Origin: Mercurialis annua
Taxonomy: Eukaryota > Streptophyta > Magnoliopsida > Malpighiales > Euphorbiaceae
DNA length: 64,000 bases
Assembly (NCBI RefSeq): GCF_937616625.2
Contig: NC_065573.1
Coordinates: forward strand, 4,169,001 to 4,233,000
Reading direction: 5' to 3'
Shown here: positions 1-11,460 of the stretch, one piece after another
How the letters are laid out: every line of letters begins with the position of its first letter
Position numbering within the stretch: the first letter of the stretch is position 1
The notes under the pieces: model-generated
Database searches by the model: none
What the model saw: the letters and a program-made list of their open reading frames with translations, nothing else
Told to the model about the DNA's origin: nothing
Program-made: the position numbers and the translations under genes

Positions 1-2628
1 GCGTTATACGCAGGTTATCCATACTTGTCTTAACTCTAATTACCTTAACTGATTTCTTATTATCCATAATCTACTTTTGTATCCTTATACTTTATCATAC
101 ACGTCCTGTACCTTTGACATTCCCTCGACCATACGCAGAAAGTCAGTGGAATACAGTCCCACTGGTAGCATTCCTTGTGATAAGGATCAAATTTGCCTCT
201 TAACCTGATTCAGAGCCACTTGTGCCTGACCACGAGCTATCTCTGCATCCTTCCTCAGATTGCGATAATTCCGTACACTGAACTGGAAATGCTCACTCTA
301 GTACTCCTCGACATCAGACTAGTCTGACAACTTTTTTTTTCCCCAAAGTCCCCTTCATGAGGGTCTTTTTCTGGGAATTGATCAAATAAGTTTGATCATG
401 TCTAACACATCTTAATCCTCTAAGGATTCTAATCACTCTTCTATATCAATCACATTATACACTTTACTCTTTACTTGATCTAATTTGAAGTTTAAGGTTT
501 AGCACTCTACAAGCATCCATTACATTTGTACCTTTCACAACCTACTATTCCGTTTCATAATCAAAACCTAGAGGTTGAAATTTCAACCCTTAATCCACCG
601 ATTACGGTTCTTGTTGCTTATCGAGATCGCTCTTTCTTATTGTATACTTCAATCATTCATTTACATCATACCTCCTGATCTCATTACTTTGATCTTTCTG
701 ATTATCCTTAGTCGGAGCTAATGGTAGAAAGAATTCCCCAAGTCGGGTCACAAACTTAGTTCGTATTATTTGGTCTATCACTGCTCCAATTGCTTGTTGA
801 AACTGATCATAGGTTGAACCTTTCATCGACATCTTAATCGTCATTACTGTTTATTCTTCATTCGCTCGGTATGTACGAGCATCTCACTTTACTTCTCCTA
901 GAGGATCTAGCATACCGCTTGATCTGTCAAACTCTTTTAATCTAAACTTATGTGTACCACTATCAACCTCTATATGTGTTTCTTTCTTCACGTCAATATT
1001 GTCTTTATATCCATCGTCCTATTATTGGTACACAATTCCTTATATCAGTTGCTTTTACAGCTAACTGATTCATAACGACGTTGGATTACTGCGGCACTCC
1101 CGATGCCTGTATATTCCCACTTTATCTTGCTAGGTTCCCATTAACCTTCATCTCGTTTCTGGCCTCTACTGGCCAGTTGGACTAGGTTACATTCACTTTT
1201 GTTACCTCGATCTTCTTCTCGCGCCTCATATACTTGTTGTGCAAAAGCACGCGTTCGGGCAGTTCTTTGTTCATAGTATAGCGATTATATAAAGGAATAC
1301 TGATAAATTCCTTAAAATACAATACCTACTAATCATCACGACTAATCGCTGTCCACGTACGTTGGACTTTAGGAACATCTCCTTCCTTTCGGCTTTCTAT
1401 AATCACGTCTCTTATTGCAAGTATTCTTAGTGTTCTAACTCATCGTAGACTTAGCAAATTATCAAAACATATACTCACGTTGTATATGTTACACGCATAT
1501 TACTATCGTAACTATAGGCATCTATGTTGACCAGATTCAAGAAAATCAGTGTTCCCTAGATTTCCTTGATTTCATATTATAACTTAAGTCTTGCGAGCAT
1601 TCGGCTCACATGGACTTAATTAAACATCACGAGTATTAAAACATAACATACATATTCTATACGTTGTTAATCGGACATGCTTTACTATCCGAACATATTT
1701 ACTATTCTAATCGTATATTAGTCTGTTTAATCAAGGCTAAGTTCATATCCTAGAAGCATAACTTCTATATTCTCGCAATTATACGTATTCGACCTTCTCG
1801 TGGTCTTGATTGCAGCTTGCTCGCGAGCACTTCACTTCCGTCACAGAGTTCTGGTCTAGGTATACTTACATAAAAACAAAACTTCTTGAAAACTCTTTCA
1901 AATAAAACGACTCATTTGAAAATTTCATTTAAATCTTCGCAAAATTGTGCACTAGGGTGATGACGTCTCTCATCCCCAAAGAGTTGCCACATCTCACCTC
2001 TTCGTCTGAACATAATGCATATGATGCATGTCCTATTAATGCATGTATTGATGTATGTAGTGATGCATTTTTATCAATGTCGTGGCAATCATGTATTTCT
2101 GTATCGGGGGTCTAGGCACAATTATGCTTTCAGAATCGTTAAACAAATAAGTTTTCAAAGCTATAAACTTCGAGTTTTGTAAGTTCTCTAGACCTTTAAA
2201 CTCTGTCTCCGACAAGTTTCTCCCACTTCTGTAACTTTGCATTCCTTCTTCACACTCCTCCTAAAATTTCGATCGATCGAATTTAATAGCATCTCTCACT
2301 TTATCTGATGCTAAACACACATATATATGACATCAAATCATAATCATATCAATTATATTCTATTTATAGGAGGTAATACCTCTCCTAAAAACTTCATTTC
2401 AAAAGGCATATCATGTATGCCTGTCTCATCGAAACAACATATACATATATACCTCGTATATACGTGTCACAAGAAGCAAACAAGCATTTCACAAATCATT
2501 TTATCGTGCTTATCACAAAGCACATCATACTAACGACTTGGATCAGACAAACCTCAACTCTATGGCTGCAGTAGTTCCTAGGTTACTTAACCGACAAACG
2601 CATCTTAGCAGAGGTAACTGGACCAACT
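1..2628 (-). mobile_element. Internal region of LTR retroelement A' (partial, non-coding)
   Basis: On the minus strand this follows the LTR at 2645-5033 and its primer-binding site, so it is the 5' part of an element running off the left edge. It has no long open frame on either strand; a gag-pol element would be expected to show one or its broken remains. Around 1930-1990 it matches, in reverse complement, the internal region of the composite element at about 14150-14220 (shared core CAACTCTTTGGGGATGAGAG), so the two belong to one family. I read it as a non-autonomous, LARD-like derivative that would depend on proteins from elsewhere. A heavily decayed gag cannot be excluded. Confidence 0.6.
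187..297 (-). pseudogene. Possible short coding relic inside element A'
   Basis: A minus-strand frame of 36 codons, bounded by TAG at 298-300 and TGA at 187-189, encodes a charged, heptad-like stretch (for example RNLRKDAEIARGQAQVALNQ) that reads more like a coiled coil than random translation of AT-rich DNA. It has no start codon and no recognised family. Position in the element would fit a remnant of a Gag-like protein, but this is inference. Chance is a serious alternative at this length. Confidence 0.2.
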
Positions 2629-2640
2629 GCTCTGATACCA
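2629..2640 (-). other. Primer-binding site of element A'
   Basis: In reverse complement this reads TGGTATCAGAGC, the match to the 3' end of plant initiator tRNA-Met used to prime minus-strand DNA synthesis in many Ty3/gypsy and Copia elements. It lies four bases inside the LTR end at 2645, which fixes the element's orientation as minus. Confidence 0.88.
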
Positions 2641-3124
2641 CAATTGTCACGACCCAAATCATTGAGCCGAGACCGCGCTAGGGAATGGGAGTGGTAGCTC
2701 CAAAACCCGTAGCAAGCCTAAAACCACTAATAATTTTTTGCATTTAAAAGTATAATACTGTATATAAAACATTTTCAAAAAACTCTTTTAAATAATATAA
2801 TTATAGATATTAAAATATCATATTAGAGTTTACATTAAAATGAATCATTTGAAGTCAATTCACAAATCTGCTACTGACTCCTATTGACTACTGCAGCTCT
2901 AGGACCTCATACTTGTGCAAGTCCAACGACTTCTGGCACAATGAATATGGTTTGTCTGATCCGACTTCTACTACCTGCAAACATCAGAGTGAGGGGTCAG
3001 TATTTGGGAAAATACTGAGTGAGTATGCAAATTATTAACGGTATTATTAAATTTACAACATCGCATACTCAGAATATAATTCATGGCTTTTCATTTCATA
3101 ACTATCGTACTTAACCTCATCCTC

Positions 3125-3324
3125 CTGACATCGATAGCGAAGCCAACAGATGTATCCTGCATGCCTGACATCGATAGCGAAGCCAACCGATGTATCCTAT
3201 ATGCCTGACATCGATAGCGAAGCTAACCGATGTATCTCATACGTCTGACATCGATAGCGAAGCCAACCGATGTATCTGATATGTCTGACATCGATAGCAA
3301 AGCCAACCGATGTATCTGATTCAA
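3125..3324 (-). repeat. Five 40-bp tandem repeats in LTR A'
   Basis: Units start at 3125, 3165, 3205, 3245 and 3285, exactly 40 bp apart, each with CTGACATCGATAGCGAAGCC at its head. On the minus strand each unit can fold as ACATCG, a loop containing GGTTGGCTTCGCTAT, then CGATGT. The first unit (leftmost) has CAGATG in place of CCGATG, which weakens its stem. The position in the LTR and the loop resemble the longer hairpins of LTRs A, B and C, suggesting a common ancestral element. Confidence 0.85.
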
Positions 3325-3931
3325 CTCACACAAACCAATCTAATATATCATGCAGACCATAAACATCACAACAAGGTTGATGTATCAAAGCAATCAAACA
3401 TAACAAAGTCCCATACAAACAAATCATATAAATGCGATGTATTGATATCAACATTCATAATATATGAAAATAACTTTTATAATAATAATATGCGAAAGTA
3501 ATTTGCCACTCACAGTGACCGCTATTCCTTATATCCGAACGTAAGCTCCAAGAGACTGGCCCGTCAATCTCTGCCGAGCTCCTTGGTTCGTCATACTCAT
3601 AGCTCGATAGCCCGTCACATCTATCATAGGATTCTATCGTTAAAACGTATACTTAAAGAATCTATTCTAACGATTATTCTAACCACCAAACATGACCAAA
3701 AGCGCAAAACATAAGTCGTCGCGTTCTAAGCGTATCTTTCTTGATATCTATTACCAAATTTCATTCTTACGCTTGGTTAATACCATTAGTGGTATTCAAC
3801 TAATCAATTAATCCTTGCTTAATATGTTTATTCCAAAATCCTAGCTCAAAACATTAAGTTCCATGTCCATTTCATGCTTTCGGAAGCTATTTTTCGCTCC
3901 CGGACGTTCCTCGGAGGTCACGATCGAAGTA

Positions 3932-4012
3932 GGGCACGTCGTGCCCTTCCTTGTGCACGTCGTGCACCCCTAGTGGTGCACGTCGTGCACTCTTGTGGTG
4001 CACGTCGTGCCC
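3932..4012. repeat. GC-rich palindrome cassette in LTR A' (4 copies)
   Basis: Four 15-bp inverted repeats with 7-bp arms around a central T occur at 3932, 3953, 3976 and 3998, about 22 bp apart: GTGCACGTCGTGCAC or the GGGCACG/CGTGCCC form. This is a sharp GC island inside an AT-rich LTR. It lies downstream of the TATA box in the direction of element transcription, so it would be in the transcript. Other LTRs in the window carry a different GC palindrome block in a comparable zone. Confidence 0.85.
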
Positions 4013-4276
4013 ACGACGTTTTTGACGTCTCTGGACCATTTTCGAGGCCTTAAAACACTCATAATCCATTCTAACGTATACCCAATCCATCTAGACTCCA
4101 AAATCATCAAGAATCCATTCAAAAATGATGAAAAACGACATGTTTCCGGCGTTTCGATTCAAACGTAACGTTTCATATCGAAACAGCCCATAATCTTCAA
4201 CTTAACCATCCAAATCCGAAATATTACCTTGGAAAGAAGCTTAGGATTGATAGAGCTTCCAATTCCGAACAAATCG

Positions 4277-4283
4277 ATATAAA
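4277..4283 (-). promoter_or_regulatory. Putative TATA box of LTR A'
   Basis: The plus strand reads ATATAAA, giving TTTATAT on the element's strand in the context TTCTTTATATCGATTTGTTC. The same context is present in the LTR at 9234 (9887-9893), and that conservation is the main support. The start site itself is not visible. Confidence 0.5.
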
Positions 4284-5033
4284 GAACGCGCGATTTGGAC
4301 GAGAAACGTCGAAACGGCGGCGGATCGAAATGATCGTCAATTTTCCCCTTCACTGAAGCTTTTCTTCTTCTGCTCTTCTTTCTTTCTCTGGAATCATCTG
4401 ATTCCTTTAATGTTATCTTATATTGTTTGGTTAATTAGCCGTTTTAGTCCCTCATTTCTTTAACTTAAACCATTTCTCTTTTAAACTTTTCTTTTGTTCA
4501 ATTTAGTCCATAACTAAATCAATTAACTCTTTAATCATAACTTATACGTATTATTTATATCCGATAAATAATACGAATCCCAATATTATTATTTTCCGTT
4601 AATGATCTTTCAATTACTATTCTCGCTATTTAATTGGCTAATTTGCTCTTTGGTCCCTGAACTTTTCAAAAGTTGCAATTTAGCCTAAAACGCATCCGCG
4701 TCCAAATTTTAAAAGGTCTCCGATTGACCCGAAACTTTTACCACAGATACTATAAAGCATTTCGCGGACCTTGGCGAAATAATTTTCACTTCGGAATATA
4801 TATGGCTAAATTATCATTTTAGTCCCTGTACTTTATTTTGCGACTTTCTTAACATTTTTCTTTATTTTGCGATAAATGTAATGTTAAATCTCTCGCAATA
4901 ATCCTTTCGTATCCATCCTGTTAAAATTTAATATTTATCTTAATTTCTCGGAAATCTTTCTGATATCGCTACTTCGGCGACTTAACACTGGACACGTGGT
5001 CCAGTTACATACTTAAATATTTTGGGGTATTAC

Positions 5034-5127
5034 ATATTGGTTGTTTTCGTAAGGCTTGCTACAGGTTTTGGTACAACCATACCCATACCCTAGCGCCGGT
5101 CGCAATCCATGAAATTGGGTCGTGACA
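5034..5127 (+). mobile_element. 3' stub of a plus-strand LTR
   Basis: These 94 bases match the last part of the other plus-strand LTRs: GGCTTGCTACAGGTTTTGG, then CATACCCATACCCTAGCGCC, ending GGGTCGTGACA. The front of this LTR is missing from the window, cut off at 5034 by the start of the minus-strand LTR A'. To the right it meets the 60-bp array directly. The simplest reading is an old insertion into the array that was itself hit by A'. Confidence 0.75.
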
Positions 5128-8100
5128 CCGTTGCCCCATTTTAGCTAATTAAGCCAAACATATAAAACGTTACGAAACAAATCCAAATGTTTCACCTTTT
5201 TAGCGATTTATGCCAAACGTTTACAAACGTTACGAAACAAATCCAAACATTTCAACTTTTTAGCGATTGAAGCCAAACATTTACAAACGTTACGAAACAA
5301 ATCCGAACGTTTCACTTTTTTAGCAATTTAAGCCAAACGTTTACAAATGTTACGGAACAAAAACCAAGCATTTCACCTTTTTAACAATTTAAGCCAAACG
5401 TTTACAAAAGTAATGAAAAAAATCCAAGCGTTTCACCTTTTTAGCAATTTAAACCAAACATTTTCAAACCTTACGAAACAAATCCAAGCGTTTCACTTTT
5501 TAAGCAATTTAAGCCAAACGTTGACAAACTTTACGATAAAAATCCAAACGTTTCTTCTTTTTAGCGAGTTAAGCCGAACGTTTACAAACGTTACGAAACA
5601 AATTCAAACGTTTCCCCATTTTAGCGATTTAAGCAAAACGTTTAAAACGTTACGGAACAAATCCAAACGTTTCACCTTTTTAACGATTTAAGCCAAACGT
5701 TTACAAACGTTACAAAACAAATCCAAACGTTTCACCTTTTTAGCGATTGAAGCCAAATATTTACAAACGTTACGAAAAAAATGCAAGCGTTTCACCTTTT
5801 TAGCAATTTAAGCCAAATGTTTACAAACGTTACGAAAAAAATCCAAACGTTTCACCTCTTTAGCTATTTAAGCCAGACGTTTATAAACATTACGAAACAA
5901 ATCCAAACATTTAACCTTTTTAGCAATTTAAGCCAAACGTTTACAAACGTTACAAAACAAATCCAAACGTTTCACCTTTTTAGCGATTTAAGCAAAATAT
6001 TTATAAACGTTACGAAACAAATCGGGTTAATTTCTAAACAAATCACGAACTTTACAGGAAGTTTCATTTTAATTATGACCTTTAAAAGTTGTCATTTAAA
6101 GGCACAAACTTTCATATTGTTTCAAATTCATCATTTCAGTGTATTTTTATTGACTAAATTTTTCACTAAACCATTAATGAAAGACCCAAGTTACTAATCA
6201 ACATCAAATCTTATTATCTCACAATTAGAATATCTAGGATTAGGAATTTTTAGTCAGATAAAATACACCGAATTTTACTTTGGTGGTAGATTTGAAATAA
6301 AATGAAAGTTCGTGCCTTTAAATAATAATTTTTAAAGGTCATAATTAAAATAAAATTTTGTGTAAAGTTCGTGATTTTTTTAGGAATTAACCAAAACAAA
6401 TCCAAACATTTCTCCTTTTTAGCGATTTAAGCCAAACGTTTACAAAATGTTACGAAAAAATCCAAAAGTTTCGCCTTTTTAGCAATTTAAGCCAAACGTT
6501 TGCAAACTTTACGAAACAAATCCAAATGTTTCAAGTTTTTGGCGATTTAAGCCAAACGTTTACAAACATTACTAAACAAAGCAAACGTTTAAAACGTTAC
6601 GAAACAAATCCAAACGTTTTCCATTTTTAGCGACTTAAGCCAAACCTTTACAAACGTTACGAAACAAAACCAAGCGATTCACCTTTTTAGCAATTTAAGC
6701 CGAACGTTTGCGAACGTTACAAAACAAATCCAAGCGTTTCCCCTATTTAGGAATTTAAGCCAAACGTTTACAAACATTCCGAAACAAATCCAAGTGTTTT
6801 AGTTATTAGTAATTTAAGCCAAACGGTTACAAACGTTACGAAACAAATCCAAGCGTTTAACCTTTTTAGCAATTTAAGCCAAATGTTTACAAACGTTACG
6901 AAACAAATCCAAATGTTTCCCCTTTTTAGCGATTTATGCCAAACGTTTACAAACGTTACGAAACAAATCCAAACGTTTCACCCTTTAAGCGATTGAAACC
7001 AAACATATGCAAACATTAGGAAACAAATCCAAACATTTCGCCTTCTTAGCAATTTAAGCCAAACATTTACAAATGCACGAACCAAATCTAAGCGTTTGAC
7101 CTTTATAGCAATTTAAGCCAAACGTTTATAAACGTTACGAAACAAATCCAAGCGTTTCACCTTTTTAGCAATTTAAGCCAAACATTTACAAACGTTACGA
7201 GACAAATCAAAACATTTCACCTTTTCAGCGATTTAAGCAAAACGTTTATAAAACGTAAGAAACAAATCCAAACGTTTCACTTTTTAGCGATTTCAGCCAA
7301 ACGTTTACAAAGGATACGAAACAAATCCAAATTTTTCACCTTTTTAGCAATTTAAGCCAAACGTTTACAAACGCTACGAAACAAATTCAAGCGTTTCTCC
7401 TTTTTAGCAATTTGAGCCAAATGTTTACAAACGTTGCAAAACAAATCCAAACATTTAACCTTTTTAGCAATTTAAACCAAACGTTTAAAACTTTACGAAA
7501 CAAATCCAAATGTTTCACATTTTTAGCAATTTAAGCCAAACGTTTACAAAAGTTACGAAAAAAATCCAAACGTTTCAACTTTTTAGTGATTTAAGGCGAA
7601 CATTTACAAACGTTACGAAGCAAATCCAAGCCCTTTAACTTTTTAGCAATTTATGCCAAACGTTTACAAACGTTACAAAACAAATCCAAGCATTTCACCT
7701 TTTTAACAATTTAAACCAAAAGTTTATAATTTTACGAAACAAATCCAAACGTTTCACACTTTTAGCAATTTAAGGCAAACATTTACAAACGTCACGAAAA
7801 AATCCAAACGTTTCACCGTTTTAGCGATTTATGCGAAATGTTTTCAACTTTTTAGCAATTTGAGCCAAACGTTTACAAACGTTACAAACCAAATCCAAGC
7901 ATTTCACCTTTTTTCGCTATTTAAGCCAAACGTTTAAAAACGTTTCAAAACAAATCCAAACGTTTCACCTTTTTAGCGATTTAAGCCAAACATTTATAAA
8001 CGTTACGAAACGAATCCAAACGTTTCACCTTTTTAGCAATTTAAGCCAAACGTTTACAAACTTTACAAAACAAATCCAAACGTTTCACCTTTTTAGCGAT

Positions 8101-9233
8101 TTAAGCCAAACGTTTACAAAGGTTACGAAACAAATCCAAACGTTTCACCTTCTTAGCGATTTAAACCAAACATTTATAAACGTTACGAAACAAATCCAAA
8201 TGTTTCACCTTTTTAGCGATTTAAGCCAAACGTTTACAAAATGTTAGGAAAAAAATCAAAAGTTTCTCCTTTTTAGAAATTTAAGCCAAACGTTTATAAA
8301 TGTTATAAAACAAATCCAAAAGTTTCACCTTTTTGGCGATTTAAGCCAAACGTTTACACATTATGAAACAAAGCTAAACGTTTAAAACGTTATGAAACAA
8401 ATCCAAACGTTTCCAATTTTTAGCGACTTAAGCTAAACCTTTGCATATGTTACGAAACAAAACCAAGCGTTTCACCTTTTTAGCAATTTAAGCCGAGCGT
8501 TTACGAACGTTACAAAACAAATACAAGCGTTTCACCTTTTTAGCTATTTAAGCCAAACATTTACTAACATTCCGATACAAATCTAAGTGTTTCACTTTTT
8601 AGTAATTTAAGCCAAACGGTTACAAACGTTACGAAACAAATCCAAGCGTTTAACCTTTTTAGCAATTTAAGCCAAACGTTTAGAAATGTTACGAAACAAA
8701 TCCAAATGTTTCACCTTTTTAGCGGTTTCAGCCGAACGTTTACAAACGTTACGAAACAAAACCAAACGTTTCACTTTATTAGCAATTTAATCCAAACGTT
8801 TACAAACAATTCAAAACAAATCCAAACGTTTCCCCATTTTAGCGATTTAAGCTAAACGTTTAAAATGTTACAAAATAAATCCAAACGTTTCACCTTTTTA
8901 GCGATTTATGCCAAACGTTTACAAACGTTACGAAACAAATCTAAACGTTTCACCTTTTAAGCGATTAAAACCAAACTTTTACAAACGTTATGAAACAAAT
9001 CCAAACATTTTACCTTTTAGCAATTGAAGCCAAACATTTACAAATGTACGAAACAAATCTAAACGTTTCACCTTTATAGCAATTTAAGACAAACGTTTAT
9101 AAACGTTACGAAACAAATCCAAGCGTTTCACCTTTTTAGCAATTTAAGCCAAACATTTACAAACGTTACGAGACAAATCAAAACATTTGACCGTTTTAGC
9201 GATTTAAGAAAAACGTTTACAAACTTATGAAAC
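5128..9233 (-). repeat. 60-bp satellite array, block 1 (inverted orientation)
   Basis: About 62 tandem copies of a 60-bp monomer, after subtracting one MITE. On the plus strand the monomer is seen as the complement: GTTACGAAACAAATCCAAAC, then GTTTCACCTTTTTAGC, then GATTTAAGCCAAACGTTTAC. Strand is minus relative to the consensus used for the later blocks, which begins GAAACGTTTGGATTTG. Copies differ at several positions, and the first one or two next to 5128 are the most degenerate. The open frames at 5347-5691 and 5781-6197 are by-products of the 60-bp period and not genes. Confidence 0.95.
6024..6393. mobile_element. Mutator-like MITE, 370 bp, with 9-bp target duplication
   Basis: The element begins GGGTTAATTTCTAAACAAAT and ends with the inverted form, AGGAATTAACC. 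The terminal inverted repeats extend about 90 bp with mismatches, sharing blocks such as ATCACGAACTTTACA, TTTAATTATGACCTTTAAA and AAAGGCAC(A/G)AACTTTCAT. The satellite sequence AAACAAATC is duplicated on both sides (6015-6023 and 6394-6402). A 9-bp duplication with long inverted termini is the mark of Mutator-like elements. No transposase frame is present, so it is non-autonomous. A 142-bp relative lies at 31551-31692. Confidence 0.85.
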
Positions 9234-9886
9234 TGTAATACTCAAAATATTTAAATTGTTCCACGTGTCGTAAATTCCGATAGATTAAATTAATATGGAT
9301 TTAATTTAATATTATCAGTAATTTAGACTAATTTTTATTAAACGCATTAGCGGGATTTGAGGAAAATGATAGAAAATTAAGATAAAAATAAAATACAAAT
9401 TCTGTGATGGAAATTATTTCGCCAAGGTCCGCGAAATATTTTATAGTAATAGTGATAAAAGTTTCGAGTCAGTCGGATATCTTTTAAAATTTGGATGCGG
9501 ATGCGTTTTGGTCTAAATTGCAATTTTTTAAAAGTTCAAGGACCAAATTGTAAATTAGCCAATTAAGTCTCGAGAATAGCAATTGAAAGATTATTGACGG
9601 AAAGTAATAATCTTGTGTTAGTATTATTTAATTGAATATAAACAATACGTAAGTAATTGACTTAACGTGAATATTAACCATTTGATTAAAATAGAAAGTT
9701 TGAAAGAAAATTGGTTTAAGTTAAAGAAATGAAGGATTAAAATGGCTAATTAGCCAAGATATATGTACATTCCTTAAGAATAAGGAAAGGTATCAGAAGA
9801 AGAAAGAAATGATACAGACGAGGGAAATTTGACGATCGATTTCGATCCGTCGTAGTTTCGCCGTTTCTCGTCCAAATCGAGCATTC

Positions 9887-9893
9887 TTTATAT
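9887..9893 (+). promoter_or_regulatory. Putative TATA box of LTR A
   Basis: TTTATAT in the context CATTCTTTATATCGATTTG, about 650 bp into the LTR. The same motif and flanks are kept in the otherwise diverged LTR A'. Confidence 0.5.
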
Positions 9894-10148
9894 CGATTTG
9901 TTCAGAATTCGATTTTCTATCGTCTTTAAGCTTTAAATTGAGGTAAGCTTTATGTTTTTGTTGCGAGAATTAGTTAATAAGGGTTATTTTGTTTTAAACG
10001 AATGAAACAAATTATAATCGCGTTTCTATTATCGTTTTTGATGAATTTGGAGTTGGGTTTGTGTTAAAATGAGATAGGGGCATGTCGAAATCAAGATTAA
10101 ACACGTCGGGATCGGCTGGAGACGGATTCCGGATCGTGCGAAAGCACG

Positions 10149-10262
10149 GTGTGCGAACGCACACTAGTGTGCGATCGCACACCAAGGTAAGCGAGCGCAC
10201 ACCTATGTGTGCGAACGCACACAAGGTTGTGCGAACGCACACAACCTCTCGTGCGCTCACAC
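10149..10262. repeat. GC-rich palindrome cassette in LTR A
   Basis: Near-perfect inverted repeats of the form GTGTGCG-AA/AT-CGCACAC are at 10149-10164, 10167-10182, 10207-10222 and 10226-10245 (GTTGTGCGAACGCACACAAC), with a degenerate one near 10187. They fill the place held by the unrelated GTGCACG/CGTGCAC cassette in LTR A'. The cassette is downstream of the TATA box and probably transcribed. Open frames through it on both strands follow from the palindromes. Confidence 0.85.
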
Positions 10263-11330
10263 AACCCACAAACTAATTGAGCGTTTTTGCCCCATCCAGA
10301 CCTCGTTTCCGACGTTTAATGTGTCGGACATTAAAAAGGAAATACGGACTCCAAAAATAAGAAAATTGGATATCGAACGTAACACGTTCGATTAAGGTTT
10401 TAATATATAAGGAGCTTATAGTTAGATATTGATAAAAAAATGAAATGTGACTAAGCGATCATTAAAGTTAAGAGTTATATTTGGAATAAGATTGTGCTAA
10501 CCTAAGTTTATAACTTAGTGTTTTGATATTAAGCCTACGTTTATGGATTAAACGTACAGGTAACTCGACTAGGTAACTGACGTATCGACGAGCTATCAGG
10601 CCGATGAGCTGGAATAGCTATGTGATCAAACAACGAATGGAGATCGCGTTTATGGGATCTTTATATTATTATATTTCGGAAAACGGTCACTGTGAGTGGC
10701 AAATTTACTTTCGCGTTTTATTATTATAAAAGTTATTTTCATACATTATGAGTATTATTATCAATACATTGCAAATATATGAATTGTTCGTATAAGATGT
10801 TATGTTTGATGAATTTGATTGTATGAACGCTCTTATATTCATTGTTTTGAATGTGAGTATCTAGTGTGCGATCCAAAGAAACCAACTACCTATTGGGTGT
10901 CAATAAGTTTTGTGATCACCAGTAAATGAGTCAGTCTAGCGTGTCTAGTATGTGAGTATTATGTTTACTCTGGATTGGTTTACCTTGACTTGTTGTTTGT
11001 GCTAGTTCTATGTGATGTCTAGTACTCTCTAGAGTTAGGGTCGTTTTAATAATTATTTATTTGTGTTTAGACTCGTCGATTATTCGTGCTTTTGAGGCGT
11101 ACCGAGTCTAGGTTGCTTGCCAAGAGTTTTCACGTGAATTAGCAAGCAGTGAGTTTGTACTTACTATTTACCGCTTTATTAAGTAAATTGTTATTTTAAT
11201 ATTATATATATTATATACGTACAATTGCGACTGTTTTTCCATTATGGCTCTTAGTTGGAACATGCTACCTAATGGGCATCATTAGGACTGCGTGTGCACC
11301 AGTATTGATCTAGATAAGGTATGTGATATG

Positions 11331-11460
11331 TGGTGGTAACTCGGTGTGAACATAGCTCTCGGGGCCAGGAGAGTAACTTGGTGTAGCTCATCTCTCGGGA
11401 CTCTGGTTATGGATTAAGAATGGTTGGTGGTAACGCGGTGTAGCTCAGCTATCGGAACCA
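11331..11460 (+). repeat. Three tandem hairpins in LTR A
   Basis: Three copies of a core with AACTCGGT (or variants AACTTGGT, AACGCGGT) and CTCTCGGG/CTATCGGA are each flanked by short complementary arms: TGGT (11334-11337) with GCCA (11364-11367, one G-T wobble); GAGT (11371-11374) with ACTC (11400-11403); TGGT (11428-11431) with ACCA (11457-11460). The arm sequence differs between copies but stays complementary. The block lies about 600-730 bp before the LTR end. Confidence 0.75.

Larger units (their letters stand above)
2645..5033 (-). mobile_element. 5' LTR of element A' (about 2.39 kb)
   Basis: On the minus strand the LTR begins TGTAATACCCCAAAATATTT at 5033 and ends GGGTCGTGACA at 2645, directly before a primer-binding site. 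Its front and middle match the first 1.7 kb of the LTR at 9234 in reverse complement: shared stretches include the segment around 4765-4790 on cells containing GCGAAATAATTTTC, the TATA region near 4280, and CACTGTGAGTGGCAAATT-like sequence near 3510. It holds a TATA box, four GC-rich palindromes and five 40-bp hairpin repeats, annotated separately. No LTR partner is inside the window, so its age cannot be judged. It abuts a fragment of a plus-strand LTR at 5034, so it probably inserted into an older LTR. Confidence 0.8.

Noticed and set aside
5128..9233. CRISPR-like array of regular repeats
   Set aside because: The whole 60-bp unit is repeated with no unique spacers, and the setting is a plant retrotransposon landscape.
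10012..10395. Cysteine/valine- and threonine-rich small frames on both strands
   Set aside because: Their composition comes from translating the GTGTGCG/CGCACAC palindromes of LTR A.
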